The notes beneath the pieces are model-generated. The model was given only the letters and a program-made list of their open reading frames with translations. It was not told where the DNA came from and searched no databases. Of a stretch of DNA of 64,000 nucleotides, positions 8,214 through 17,760 are shown one piece after another. Each line of letters opens with the position of its first letter. The stretch's first letter is position 1. The DNA is from JANQHS01 sp965267505 (GTDB lineage: Bacteria > Bacteroidota > Bacteroidia > Cytophagales > CCMP332): assembly GCA_965267505.1 (NCBI GenBank), contig OZ254081.1:372001-436000 (forward strand). Reading direction: 5' to 3'. Made by a program: the position numbers and the translations under genes.

Positions 8214-11003
8214 ATGACAAGAATTTCCTATCTAACAATCCTTCTCTTTATACTCCCAATGGTTGTTTTCGGACAATCGAGTTTTACTATTGAAAACCCC
8301 TTTGCCAAGCAATTGCCTGCAAGTCCAACAGGAGTAGTCCCATGTTATTCCGATCAGTTGGCCCATGAGCAATTCAAGAATGATCCTCAATTCAGACAGA
8401 ATTACGCTGAGATCAATAAGAGGGTAAGAGAAATAACCGAATCTCAAAACCGTCAACCTTTTGATACATCGGTGATTTACATTCCGGTTGTTGTTCATGT
8501 GATTCACCTTCCTGGTACCCCTGAAGGAACCGCAGAGAATATTACGATGAGTAAGATCCAAAGTCAGATCAGGGTGTTGAATGAAGACTTCAGAAAGATC
8601 CCTGGAACCAATGGTGATGGAAATGGTGTAGATACCAAAATTGAATTCTTCCTTGCTCAGAAGGATCCAAATGGAAACTGTACGGATGGAGTAGTGAGGG
8701 TTGCTAGCAACCTTACAAATCACAATCCTAACCAGGCAGCAGCATTAAAGGCTCTATCCTGGTGGGATAACACCAAATACTTGAATATGTGGGTGGTGCG
8801 TGATATGGGAAGTGTATTGGGTTATGCCACCTTCCCTGGTGGAACCCCTGCCCTGGATGGAGTAGTTATCGTCTACACCTCATTTGGAGATGAAGCTCCA
8901 GTAAATAATCCTTATCACCTGGGAAGAACCGCAGCCCACGAAGTTGGACATTACCTAAACCTATTCCACACATTCCAGGGTGGATGTCATCCGGTGGCCA
9001 CTTGTGCCAATGCCGGAGACCAGGTATGTGATACTCCCCCGGTAGATGCCCCAAACTTTGGATGTCCTACTACACATAATTCCTGTACGCAGGCGGATGG
9101 ACCAGATCAGGTAGACAATTACATGGATTATTCAGACGATGCTTGCTATTCAATGTTCTCGGCGGGTCAAAGTACTAGAATGCATGCCTCTATTCAGGCT
9201 TCTCGCCCCAGTTTTCTGGATACTATGACAGCAATTGACGCAGGGTTTTATGGATGTCTTGGAATCAATTATTGTGAGTCTTCTTCTTTGGATTCTTCGG
9301 CATCTCAGATCGTCAATGTTTCTTTTTCTAACGTTAATAATGGAACAGGCCCTGCATGTTCAGGGTATTCTGACTATACCGACAAATTTGGAAATGAGGT
9401 CAGAGATAGTACATTCTCATTTTCCGTTACCACTGCCGCTTGTGCTGGAGGAACAGCTGGAAACCATCAGGTAGTAGCCTACTTCGATTGGAATCAGAAT
9501 GGAGATTTCACGGATCCGGGTGAAAAAGAAATCATTAAGTCATACGGCTCAGGCACAGGAACATTCTCAGCAAATGTTCAGGTACCAAAAGCCGCCGCTC
9601 TTGGAAAAACGGGCGTTAGGGTCATCTGTACCCAGGATACTGCTGTTTCCCCATGCGCCAGTTATGCATTTGGAGAAACGGAAGACTATGCCATCGATGT
9701 GATCAACAACCCTCCTGTTATCACAGATTTCTTTCCGAAGTCCGGGTCCTTCTTCACCCAGGTTACCATCGTTGGAGAAAACCTTGATGGACTTACAGAC
9801 ATTCTTTTCAATGGAGTAAGTATTTCAAATGATGGAATATCAATTACTTTCGTTTCTAATGACACTGTTGTAACAAGAGCTCCTTCATCCACTACAGGTT
9901 TAATTACTGCGATTGGACCTGGCGGATCTGACATAAGTGACTCTACCTATACCTATACAGGTTCTCCACCAAATGTTTTCGGAATGGTACCCGACAGTGG
10001 GCTTTGGGGTGTTCAAGTGATCATTCAGGGCAATAACTGGATCTCGCAGGGTTTTGCTCCTGATTCCGTTGTTTTTAATCCTGGACCTAACCAAACTTCT
10101 GACCCGAATCCCACCATTCAGAGTGGAACCTTGAGATGTAATGTACCAACCGGTGCTTCATCGGGTCCTGTTGTGGTTCATCATCATTTTGGAAATGTTA
10201 GCCCAGGGAATTTCAAAGTCTTATTCCCAACTCCAACAGTTACTATTTCTTCATCCCCGGGGCAGGTTTGCCAAGGAGAAGTTGCCACCTTGACTTTTGA
10301 CTTCCCTGTAGGAACTCCTCCTTTTAATTTTGAATATCAGGCCGGAAGTGGTACTCCTGTTCAGGTTGTAAATGTTGGAAATGGTCATGCCATTCCAACG
10401 GTACTAAACAACACGACAACGTTCTCCGTTAATTGGATTCAGGATTTGTACACGAGTAACAACAATCCTAATTATTCCAAAACCATTACAGCCAATAATC
10501 CGCCAGTTGCTGGTTGGAGTCATACGGCAAATGGGACGGTTGTTACTTTCAATAATTCCAGTTCAGGCGCATTGACTTATGAATGGGATTTTGGAGATGG
10601 AAATACTTCCAACGGCGTTAATCCATTGCATACATATGGAAGTCCAGGAACTTATGATGTTTGTCTGGTGGCTTTTACAAACAATGGCTGTCCTGATACG
10701 GTTTGTCAAACTATAAGCGTGATTTCAGGATTAGATGATCAGCTGGTTGGAGGAACCTTTAAGGCTTATCCAAATCCAGTTGAGGATCAAATGAATTTCG
10801 AATTAGAATTGAATACTCAAGGGGTAGCAATTATCGAGCTGATAGGAATGGATGGCAAATCTGTTTCCTACAATGAGGTAAACCTCAACGGGGTTCTATT
10901 TGAAGGAATCATAGACATGGGCAAACTGTCTTCAGGTACCTATGTTCTTAAGCTGACAACGCCAGATGGTCAGCAAGTAGTAAGAAAGATCCAAAAGGAC
11001 TAA
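8214..11003 (+). CDS. Secreted M43 (pappalysin/cytophagalysin-like) metalloprotease with GEVED, IPT/TIG, PKD and T9SS domains
   Basis: A 929-residue secreted zinc protease. It has a signal peptide at 1-21, then the M43 domain with the zinc motif HEVGHYLNLFH starting at His242 and a Met-turn in NYMDYSDD. A GEVED-type domain follows (FDWNQNGDFTD to GETEDYAI, about residues 400-495), then two IPT/TIG folds (about 500-670), a PKD domain (WDFGDGNTS, about 770-840) and a T9SS type A sorting domain (AYPNP to the last residue). The metzincin Gly is Asn here, unlike in the two downstream paralogues. ATG at 8214 is chosen over a TTG two codons earlier because it heads the signal peptide. It has its own promoter box and a strong terminator. 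Substrate unknown. Confidence 0.93.
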   Translation: MTRISYLTILLFILPMVVFGQSSFTIENPFAKQLPASPTGVVPCYSDQLAHEQFKNDPQFRQNYAEINKRVREITESQNRQPFDTSVIYIPVVVHVIHLPGTPEGTAENITMSKIQSQIRVLNEDFRKIPGTNGDGNGVDTKIEFFLAQKDPNGNCTDGVVRVASNLTNHNPNQAAALKALSWWDNTKYLNMWVVRDMGSVLGYATFPGGTPALDGVVIVYTSFGDEAPVNNPYHLGRTAAHEVGHYLNLFHTFQGGCHPVATCANAGDQVCDTPPVDAPNFGCPTTHNSCTQADGPDQVDNYMDYSDDACYSMFSAGQSTRMHASIQASRPSFLDTMTAIDAGFYGCLGINYCESSSLDSSASQIVNVSFSNVNNGTGPACSGYSDYTDKFGNEVRDSTFSFSVTTAACAGGTAGNHQVVAYFDWNQNGDFTDPGEKEIIKSYGSGTGTFSANVQVPKAAALGKTGVRVICTQDTAVSPCASYAFGETEDYAIDVINNPPVITDFFPKSGSFFTQVTIVGENLDGLTDILFNGVSISNDGISITFVSNDTVVTRAPSSTTGLITAIGPGGSDISDSTYTYTGSPPNVFGMVPDSGLWGVQVIIQGNNWISQGFAPDSVVFNPGPNQTSDPNPTIQSGTLRCNVPTGASSGPVVVHHHFGNVSPGNFKVLFPTPTVTISSSPGQVCQGEVATLTFDFPVGTPPFNFEYQAGSGTPVQVVNVGNGHAIPTVLNNTTTFSVNWIQDLYTSNNNPNYSKTITANNPPVAGWSHTANGTVVTFNNSSSGALTYEWDFGDGNTSNGVNPLHTYGSPGTYDVCLVAFTNNGCPDTVCQTISVISGLDDQLVGGTFKAYPNPVEDQMNFELELNTQGVAIIELIGMDGKSVSYNEVNLNGVLFEGIIDMGKLSSGTYVLKLTTPDGQQVVRKIQKD

Positions 11004-11034
11004 CAAAAAAGGCGGCCTAGGCCGCCTTTTTTAA
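11004..11034 (+). terminator. Strong intrinsic terminator between first and second M43 genes
   Basis: Perfect 16-base palindrome ggcggcctaggccgcc at 11011-11026, flanked by six A on the left and six T on the right. It starts eight bases after the stop codon and ends 11 bases before the next ATG (11044). Confidence 0.9.
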
Positions 11035-11043
11035 ATACTTTCT

Positions 11044-12840
11044 ATGAAGAGTACAATTCTTTTAATTCTTCTGAGCATTTCGGTAGCTATTGGTCAGGAG
11101 GCCTTCAATAATCCAAATAATTCCCCCAGATGTTATTTTGATGAATATGAAACAATGAGGCTTGGAGGGCAAAAGCTTCATTATCTGGACAGAAATATCT
11201 CACAAAAGAATTCTTCTAAAGCAACTTTATCAGATAGCATTTATAGGATCCCCGTAGTGGTTCATGTAATCCACAATGGGGGAACTGAAAATATTTCCTT
11301 AGCTAAGATCCAAAGTCAGATAGATATCATGAATGAGGATTTCAGGAAGATCGCAGGAACCCCGGGATTTGGAAATGGAGTTGACACCCGAATTGAATTC
11401 TTTTTGGCTCAAAAAGACCCTCAAGGAAATTGTACCGATGGAGTGGTAAGGATACAAAGCTCCTTAACAAATTCTTCGATTGGGAATTCTGCAGCATTAA
11501 AGGCTTTGAGTCAATGGGAGCCATTGAAATATTTGAACGTTTGGGTTGTTCGTAGCATTTCAGGAGGGATACTTGGGTATGCGACAGGTCCATTTGGACT
11601 GAACCCCAATCCTAATTCAAATCCATCTGATGGAATTGTTGTAGGGTATAATTATTTCGGGACCCTCCCCCCTATTTCTACGCCTTATCATTTGGGAAGA
11701 ACAGCAACTCATGAGGTAGGGCATTGGTTGGGACTTCCACATACATTCTTCGGATCTGGAGGATGCTCAAATAGAGGTCAGTTCGATTCGAATTGTGCTT
11801 TTCAAGGAGACGGATTTTGTGATACTCCCCCCCTCAATGCACCGAACTTTGGTTGTTCAGCGACTCCTTCAAATTCATGTTTTGATTCCCTTGCCGTTTT
11901 CAACTATATAGACCAACCCGATCAGGTTAGCAATTACATGGATTATTCTGACGACATTTGTTTTGACATGTTCTCACAGGATCAAACGACTTTGATGAAT
12001 TCTGTACTGGATAATGAAAGAGCCCAATTGGTTGATTCAATAAATCTGGTTGAGACTGGTTACTATGGATGTTTCGGTGGACATATATACACTTCCTCAA
12101 ATAGTATTTGTGAAGGAAGATCTGTTGATATCACTTTCAACTTAGGAGGAGTTCCTCCATTTGCTGTTTATTACTCTGAAGGTGGTAATCCTATGGTTCT
12201 GAATGGACTACAAGGAACTTACCAGTTTACTAGAAACCCGGTTTCCACCATTACTTATAGCTTGGACTCGATGGTTGATAGCACAGGGGCTGTTGCTGTT
12301 ATTAATAAATCAGAAACGGTAACAGTTAATCCAAATCCAACTGCAGACTTCACGTTTACTCAAAATGGACTTTCAGTTGATTTTCAGGACAATTCTACCG
12401 GAGCTAATTCAGTCCTATGGATCTTTGGAGATGGAAGTGTAGGCACTGGTTCATCAGTAAATCATATTTATCCATCCAATGGTACTTATAATGCCCAGGT
12501 AGTTGCAAATGGAAACGCCGGTTGTCGTGACACCGCTGAAGAGTCCATTTCCGTAATTTCAGGCCTTTTAGATTTTGGGAATACGAGCAAATTAAAACTT
12601 CAACCAAACCCCACCACAAGTAGCATAGTAGTCAACATAAAAGATCTTAAATTGAACGGCGAGTTTGAATTCATCGTTTATTCAATAACCGGAAAAGAAG
12701 AGATTGTTAAAGAAGGAATAAGAAGATCTGATTCCGGGTCCTTTAAGATTAACCTTCAGGATTTAGAATCTGGAATTTACCTGATAAGAGTCATTGATCC
12801 CTCAGGAGACTCCCATTCTATGAAGATCCAAAAAATATGA
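11044..12840 (+). CDS. Secreted M43 metalloprotease with PKD and T9SS domains
   Basis: A 598-residue paralogue of the preceding protease without the GEVED and IPT/TIG modules. The signal peptide is 1-17 (MKSTILLILLSISVAIG). The M43 catalytic domain has HEVGHWLGLPH starting at His223 and Met-turn NYMDYSDD. A conserved linker (SMVDSTGAVAV) follows, then a PKD-like domain (WIFGDGSVG, about 435-510) and a C-terminal T9SS sorting domain (LQPNPTTS to KIQKI). The ATG lies 11 bases after the upstream terminator, with no good promoter between, so expression may depend on read-through or a non-standard promoter. The stop overlaps the start of the third protease in an ATGA. Confidence 0.92.
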   Translation: MKSTILLILLSISVAIGQEAFNNPNNSPRCYFDEYETMRLGGQKLHYLDRNISQKNSSKATLSDSIYRIPVVVHVIHNGGTENISLAKIQSQIDIMNEDFRKIAGTPGFGNGVDTRIEFFLAQKDPQGNCTDGVVRIQSSLTNSSIGNSAALKALSQWEPLKYLNVWVVRSISGGILGYATGPFGLNPNPNSNPSDGIVVGYNYFGTLPPISTPYHLGRTATHEVGHWLGLPHTFFGSGGCSNRGQFDSNCAFQGDGFCDTPPLNAPNFGCSATPSNSCFDSLAVFNYIDQPDQVSNYMDYSDDICFDMFSQDQTTLMNSVLDNERAQLVDSINLVETGYYGCFGGHIYTSSNSICEGRSVDITFNLGGVPPFAVYYSEGGNPMVLNGLQGTYQFTRNPVSTITYSLDSMVDSTGAVAVINKSETVTVNPNPTADFTFTQNGLSVDFQDNSTGANSVLWIFGDGSVGTGSSVNHIYPSNGTYNAQVVANGNAGCRDTAEESISVISGLLDFGNTSKLKLQPNPTTSSIVVNIKDLKLNGEFEFIVYSITGKEEIVKEGIRRSDSGSFKINLQDLESGIYLIRVIDPSGDSHSMKIQKI

Positions 12841-14720
12841 CCTGGCTTAAAACTGAAACTCAATTCATGGTAAAAAAAATTACATCCATTCTCCTTTTTT
12901 TGATTCCATTTTTTGGATTTGCACAATCGGCAAAGACCATTCTAAAAGATGCTATCGGACCAAGTCATCAACACCCTGATGGTCATTATAGGTGCTATAC
13001 GGATGAAATTTTGCTGAATGATATAGAAACAAAATCAGGCTTTGCCGAACAATATCTTAAAGTGAGGCAAGAATTTCGCAAAAAGAGAAATAAATACTTT
13101 GCACAAAAAAGTTTGAGCAGGGCTCCTCTAGCTGATAGTGTACATTACATACCTGTAGTTGTTCATGTTGTACATAATAATGGACCCGAAAATATTTCAA
13201 TGGCTAAAATTCAGAGCCAGATCGATATACTGAATGAGGACTACAGAAAGCTTCCAGGAACACCTGGAGCAGGTGCAGGTGCAGATACAAAGTATGAGTT
13301 CTTTTTAGCACAGATCGATCCGAATGGAGCTTGTACCGATGGGGTAATTCGTTACCAAAGCACTCAAACAGTGCATAACCAAAGTCAGGAATTCGCATTA
13401 AAAAGCGGAAGGCAATGGCCACCGCATAAATACCTGAACATGTGGGTAGTAAGATCCATCAACGGAGGAAATATTCTTGGATATGCCAGGCCTCCAGATC
13501 AACTTGGAATTAGCCCGACCCTGGATGGAGTGGTAATGGGCTATGATTTTTTTGGTGATGTCCCTCCTGTTTCTCCACCTTACCATCTTGGAAGAACTAC
13601 AACACATGAAGTCGGGCACTGGTTAGGCCTTCCTCATACTTTCCAAGGAGGGTGCACAGGCACAACAGTCTCAAATTGTGCCATTGCAGGAGACGGAATT
13701 TGTGATACACCCCAGAGTTCTAATCCAAATTTCGGTTGTCCTGGAAGCCCACCAAATTCATGTGTAGATCAAACTTTCGGAGTTGGTGTCGACCCAGCAG
13801 ATCCGCTTGAAAACTACATGAATTATTCAGATGATATCTGTATGGATGCTTTTACAACAGGCCAAAAAGATGAAATGGATTTTTGGTCCAGTACGGTAAG
13901 AACCCTGGTTCATGATTCTTTGAACCTTGTTGCCACTGGGTTCTATGGATGTTTTGGAGCAAGTATCACTCCTTCGGCTTCCGTGATCTGTGAAGGTGAA
14001 AGCGTTAGCCTTACTTTCAACCTTGCAGGAGTAGCACCTTTCGATGTCTACTATAATGATGGAAACCAGAATTACATTTTAAGCGGCGTTCAGGACGGTC
14101 ATCAGGAAATTCACATGCCAACCATGAACACAACCTATACGGTAGATTCAATGGTGGATAGCACTGGTATGGTTGCTTCTAATTCTTCTAGCGTTTCTGT
14201 AAGCGTAAATGCTAGCCCCACTGCTTTATTTACTTATAACCAGACAGGTCTTGATATAGGGGTAATTAGTCAAACGACTGGAGCAACTTCCTTGATTTGG
14301 CTTTGGGGTGATGGAGCTATTGGAGCTGGAACAATTGCTAACCATACCTATTCATCACCCGGAACATACGATCTATCATTAGTGGCCACAGCTTCTAACA
14401 GCTGTAAGGATACAGCCACTGAAACAATATCTGTTACCGTAGGCCTTGAAGATGGAAATGGATTTGCTGGTAGGATCAAAGTTTTTCCAAATCCTTCCAA
14501 GGATTTCTTGAATGTTGAGATTGAACAATTAAAGAATGATGCCCTGGAAATCCAACTTATTGATTCAAGAGGAAGGGTTGTTTATTCAAATGAATTTGAA
14601 GAAAGAGAGCTGAAGCTCAGTGATCGATTGGATACAAGGGAGATATCTCAAGGAATTTATATTCTGAGAATTACAGATCCTAAAGGAAATTCGATCCAAG
14701 AAAGAATTGTAATTCAATAA
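12837..14720 (+). CDS. Secreted M43 metalloprotease, third tandem copy, with T9SS domain
   Basis: A 627-residue paralogue closest to the second copy. The M43 domain has HEVGHWLGLPH starting at His257, GDGICDTPQ and Met-turn NYMNYSDD. A linker SMVDSTGMVAS and a PKD-like domain follow, in which the usual W-DFGDG is WLWGDGA. The C-terminal T9SS sorting domain (VFPNPSKD to the end) closes the protein. I give the ATG at 12837, which overlaps the previous TGA by four bases and suggests translational coupling. An in-frame ATG at 12867 would start a cleaner signal peptide (MVKKITSILLFLIPFFGFAQ), and either may be used. It ends on a terminator shared with lysS. Confidence 0.92.
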   Translation: MTWLKTETQFMVKKITSILLFLIPFFGFAQSAKTILKDAIGPSHQHPDGHYRCYTDEILLNDIETKSGFAEQYLKVRQEFRKKRNKYFAQKSLSRAPLADSVHYIPVVVHVVHNNGPENISMAKIQSQIDILNEDYRKLPGTPGAGAGADTKYEFFLAQIDPNGACTDGVIRYQSTQTVHNQSQEFALKSGRQWPPHKYLNMWVVRSINGGNILGYARPPDQLGISPTLDGVVMGYDFFGDVPPVSPPYHLGRTTTHEVGHWLGLPHTFQGGCTGTTVSNCAIAGDGICDTPQSSNPNFGCPGSPPNSCVDQTFGVGVDPADPLENYMNYSDDICMDAFTTGQKDEMDFWSSTVRTLVHDSLNLVATGFYGCFGASITPSASVICEGESVSLTFNLAGVAPFDVYYNDGNQNYILSGVQDGHQEIHMPTMNTTYTVDSMVDSTGMVASNSSSVSVSVNASPTALFTYNQTGLDIGVISQTTGATSLIWLWGDGAIGAGTIANHTYSSPGTYDLSLVATASNSCKDTATETISVTVGLEDGNGFAGRIKVFPNPSKDFLNVEIEQLKNDALEIQLIDSRGRVVYSNEFEERELKLSDRLDTREISQGIYILRITDPKGNSIQERIVIQ

Positions 14721-14747
14721 AAAAAGCCGGGTTAAAGCCCGGCTTTT
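14721..14747. terminator. Bidirectional terminator between third M43 gene and lysS
   Basis: Stem AAAAAGCCGGG paired with CCCGGCTTTTT around a TTAAAG loop, so it has A- and T-runs on both sides and can work both ways. It overlaps the last codons and stop of lysS. Confidence 0.9.
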
Positions 14748-16468
14748 TCTATCCAGTCCTTCACCATTTCAGGCGAAGGATTTTCTATTTCTAGTTTAAG
14801 CTTTTTTCGGAGTCCACAAAGATCATTGTGGAGTTTTCCTGGTTTCAGGCCAGCAAGAACTTCTTTTGAGTTAACTCCTAGTTTTTCGAGCAAGGGAGAA
14901 TAGCCTGTGTCTATACCCAATTCCTCAAGATCCAAACCTGCAGAAACCTGGGCTTTTGCTTCAGGCTTCATTTGAGGAAAGAATAAGACATCCTGAATGG
15001 AATTGGAGTTGGTCATTACCATGGCAAGCCTATCAATGCCTATTCCTAATCCTGCCGTGGGAGGCATACCATACTCTATTGCCCTCAAAAAGTCTTCATC
15101 CAGTTGCATAGCCTCTTCATCTCCCCTTTTGCCAAGTTTTACCTGGTCCTCGAATCTTTTTCTCTGATCTATCGGGTCATTAAGCTCAGAAAAAGCATTA
15201 CACAGCTCTTTGCCATTTACAATAGCTTCAAATCTTTCTACCAGTCCTTCCTTATCGCGGTGTTTCTTAGCCAAGGGAGACATCTCTACGGGGTAATCTG
15301 TGATGAACGTTGGTTGGATCAAATTTGGCTCCACCTTTTCTCCGAATATCTCATCAATGATCTTTCCTCTTCCCATGCTATCATCCAACTCAACATTAAT
15401 CTCCTTGGCGAATTTTCTCAGTGAATCTTCATCCATTTCAGAGATATCAGTGCTGGTGAATTTTTCAATAGACTCATACATGCTAAGCCTTGGCCAGGGG
15501 GTTTGGAAATCGATCTCATTATCACCTACCTGGACCTTTGTCGTTCCATGCAGAGCTTTTGCTACCGATTCGATCATGTTTTCAGTTAATTCCATCATCC
15601 ATATGTAATCCTTGTAGGCTACATATAATTCGACCTGCGTGAACTCAGGATTATGAAATCTTGACATTCCTTCATTTCTGAAGTCCTTTGAAAACTCAAA
15701 AACTCCATCGTACCCGCCAACAATCAACCTTTTTAGATACAGCTCATTAGCAATTCTTAAATAAAGGGTAGTATCAAGGGTATTGTGATGCGTTTTAAAT
15801 GGTTTTGCTGCTGCTCCTCCATAAAGCGGTTGAAGAATGGGTGTTTCTACCTCCAGATAACCCTTGTCCATAAGAAATTCCCTCATGGATTGAACCATAG
15901 CGGAACGTTGCTTGAATACCTCCCTAACGTGGGGGTTCACCACCAGGTCAACATATCTCTGTCGATACCTTTGTTCAGGATCAGAAAAAGAATCATATTC
16001 CTTGGTATCTCCTGATTCATCGGTACTTTGTTTTACTACCGGAAGAGGTTTTAAGGATTTGGTTAGAACGGTCAGCTCAGTCACATGTATCGATATCTCC
16101 CCCACTTGGGTGGTGAATACATATCCTTTTACCCCGATAAAATCTCCAATGTCCAATAGCTTTTTGAAAACATCATTGTATAGAGTCTTATCCTCCCCGG
16201 GGCATAGATCATCTCTGTTAAGATAAATTTGAATCCTGCCTTTCGAATCTTGTAATTCTGCAAAGGAGGCCTTACCCATGATTCTTTTTCCCATCAGTCT
16301 TCCGGCCATGGAAACGTCTTTATAGTCTGTTTTCCTTTTGGGGTAATTCTCAGAAATATCCTGGGTATCAACATTCACATGGAATCCTTCGGAGGGGTAT
16401 GGCTCTATACCAAGATCCCTCAATTTTTGCATGGACTCCCTCCTAACCTGTTCCTGTTCGCTTAACAT
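14732..16468 (-). CDS. lysS: Lysyl-tRNA synthetase, class II
   Basis: Charges tRNA-Lys with lysine. It has 578 residues: an N-terminal OB-fold anticodon domain (about 50-160) and a class II catalytic core with motif 2 (FRNEGMSRFHNPEFTQVE) and motif 3 (GLGIGIDRLAM, about residue 475). A 70-residue C-terminal extension follows the core (GLDLEELGIDTGYSPLLEKL and beyond); Bacteroidota LysRS is commonly about 570 residues with such a tail. A perfect -7 box lies at 16482-16489. The final four codons and the stop lie inside the terminator hairpin. Confidence 0.97.
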   Translation of the reverse strand: MLSEQEQVRRESMQKLRDLGIEPYPSEGFHVNVDTQDISENYPKRKTDYKDVSMAGRLMGKRIMGKASFAELQDSKGRIQIYLNRDDLCPGEDKTLYNDVFKKLLDIGDFIGVKGYVFTTQVGEISIHVTELTVLTKSLKPLPVVKQSTDESGDTKEYDSFSDPEQRYRQRYVDLVVNPHVREVFKQRSAMVQSMREFLMDKGYLEVETPILQPLYGGAAAKPFKTHHNTLDTTLYLRIANELYLKRLIVGGYDGVFEFSKDFRNEGMSRFHNPEFTQVELYVAYKDYIWMMELTENMIESVAKALHGTTKVQVGDNEIDFQTPWPRLSMYESIEKFTSTDISEMDEDSLRKFAKEINVELDDSMGRGKIIDEIFGEKVEPNLIQPTFITDYPVEMSPLAKKHRDKEGLVERFEAIVNGKELCNAFSELNDPIDQRKRFEDQVKLGKRGDEEAMQLDEDFLRAIEYGMPPTAGLGIGIDRLAMVMTNSNSIQDVLFFPQMKPEAKAQVSAGLDLEELGIDTGYSPLLEKLGVNSKEVLAGLKPGKLHNDLCGLRKKLKLEIENPSPEMVKDWIEKAGL

Positions 16469-16481
16469 CGAAAAATTTTTG

Positions 16482-16489
16482 CAAAAATA
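16482..16489 (-). promoter_or_regulatory. -7 box TATTTTTG for lysS
   Basis: Perfect TAnnTTTG on the minus strand followed by C, 13 bases before the lysS ATG. No clear TTG -33 element is present. Confidence 0.55.
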
Positions 16490-16515
16490 TTATTAGAAAA
16501 GGGAAAGAGGGTTAT

Positions 16516-17682
16516 TTACCTGCTCTTTTTCCTTCTTCTTAGTTCTGTTCTCACAAGTTCCATTTCACGACTGCTCTGTCCTGCCACTGACCGGTTCTCT
16601 TCAGCCCTTCTCACTAGGTAAGGCATCACATATTTAATGGGACCATAGGGAAGGTATTTGGCAACATTGTAACCTTCTTTGGCGAGGTTGAAACTTATGT
16701 GATCGCTCATTCCGTACAATTGAGCAAAGAACACCCTTTCATCATCCTTATTTAGCGAATGCTTTTCCATGGCTTCCGCCAGAAGGGCACAACTTTCCTC
16801 ATTATGGGTAGCTGCGCAAAGGGCAATACGCTGTTTATTATTCAAACAGAATATCATCCCTTTATTAAAAAGGTCATCCGTTGCAGGCTTATTTGGGTTT
16901 ATTGGATCATCATAACCCTCTTTCTCTGCCTTTTCCCTCTCTTTTTCCATATAGGCTCCTCTTACCAATTTGGCTCCAAGGAAAATGCCCTTCTCAGCTG
17001 CTTTATTGAAATCTTTTCTCAACCTGTCCATTGCATCTACCCGATACATCTGGTAGGTGTTGTATACAATTGCGGAATCCCTATTGAATTCGATACTCAG
17101 TTCGATGGCAAGATCGTCAATCACATCCTGGATCCAGGTTTCCTCAGCATCCACAAATATTCTCACTTTCTTTTCGTAAGCATGTTGGCAGATCTTATGG
17201 ATCCTTTCTTTAGCAACCATAAAGGCTGAATTATCCTCCTTGCTTCCACTCCCTTTCTGAATCCTTTTCAAAACCTCTACATCCGCTACACCTGACACTT
17301 TAAATACACTGAAAGGAATGTTGGAATTTGACGAAGCCTGATCGATGGTAGCCATTATTTCTTTGGCTGCGGCTTCAAATCCCTCTTCAGACTTTTGACC
17401 TTCTACGGAATAATCCAGAATAGAACCTACTCCATATTTTCCTAAGTTTTCAACGGCCACAAGTGAATTCTGGATGTTTTCCCCGCCACAAAACTGCCTG
17501 AATACTGTATTCTTTACAATGCCCTTAACCGGTAAGCCCAATGCCAGGAAAGAAAGCATGGTCTCAGAGCCAATTTTTACCAACAAGGGGCTATTGAAGC
17601 TTTTAAAAATCAGTTCGGCTATCTTAAGCTCCCTTGTAGTTCGGTTGATAAATGCAACAGAGGTGTCTGAGAAATTGAGCAA
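16516..17682 (-). CDS. Proline dehydrogenase
   Basis: FAD-dependent enzyme that oxidises proline to pyrroline-5-carboxylate, the single-domain form separate from the P5C dehydrogenase. The barrel shows GAKLVRGAYMEKERE (about residue 250) and the C-terminal RRAEENRSVAGQSSRE with the two arginines that bind the proline carboxylate. I set the start at TTG 17682 (388 residues). This fits the family N-terminus (NFSDTSVAF) and sits just after a candidate -7 box at 17707-17714. A TTG at 17718 would add 12 residues and overlap that box. The gene is divergent from aroB. No P5C dehydrogenase is in the window. Confidence 0.9.
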   Translation of the reverse strand: MLNFSDTSVAFINRTTRELKIAELIFKSFNSPLLVKIGSETMLSFLALGLPVKGIVKNTVFRQFCGGENIQNSLVAVENLGKYGVGSILDYSVEGQKSEEGFEAAAKEIMATIDQASSNSNIPFSVFKVSGVADVEVLKRIQKGSGSKEDNSAFMVAKERIHKICQHAYEKKVRIFVDAEETWIQDVIDDLAIELSIEFNRDSAIVYNTYQMYRVDAMDRLRKDFNKAAEKGIFLGAKLVRGAYMEKEREKAEKEGYDDPINPNKPATDDLFNKGMIFCLNNKQRIALCAATHNEESCALLAEAMEKHSLNKDDERVFFAQLYGMSDHISFNLAKEGYNVAKYLPYGPIKYVMPYLVRRAEENRSVAGQSSREMELVRTELRRRKKSR

Positions 17683-17706
17683 TGATTTTTGATTAATTTG
17701 GAAATC

Positions 17707-17714
17707 GAAAAATA
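17707..17714 (-). promoter_or_regulatory. Candidate -7 box TATTTTTC for proline dehydrogenase
   Basis: Matches TAnnTTTG at 7 of 8 positions, 24 bases before the TTG at 17682. No clear -33 element. Confidence 0.35.
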
Positions 17715-17760
17715 CCAAAAGAAAAATTCTTTTTACACAGCACAGCTATTGAAAAACACC

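Noticed and set aside
17689..17760. TTG-started extension of aroB
   Set aside because: Not family-like and it overlaps the divergent promoter region; ATG at 17761 gives a normal length.
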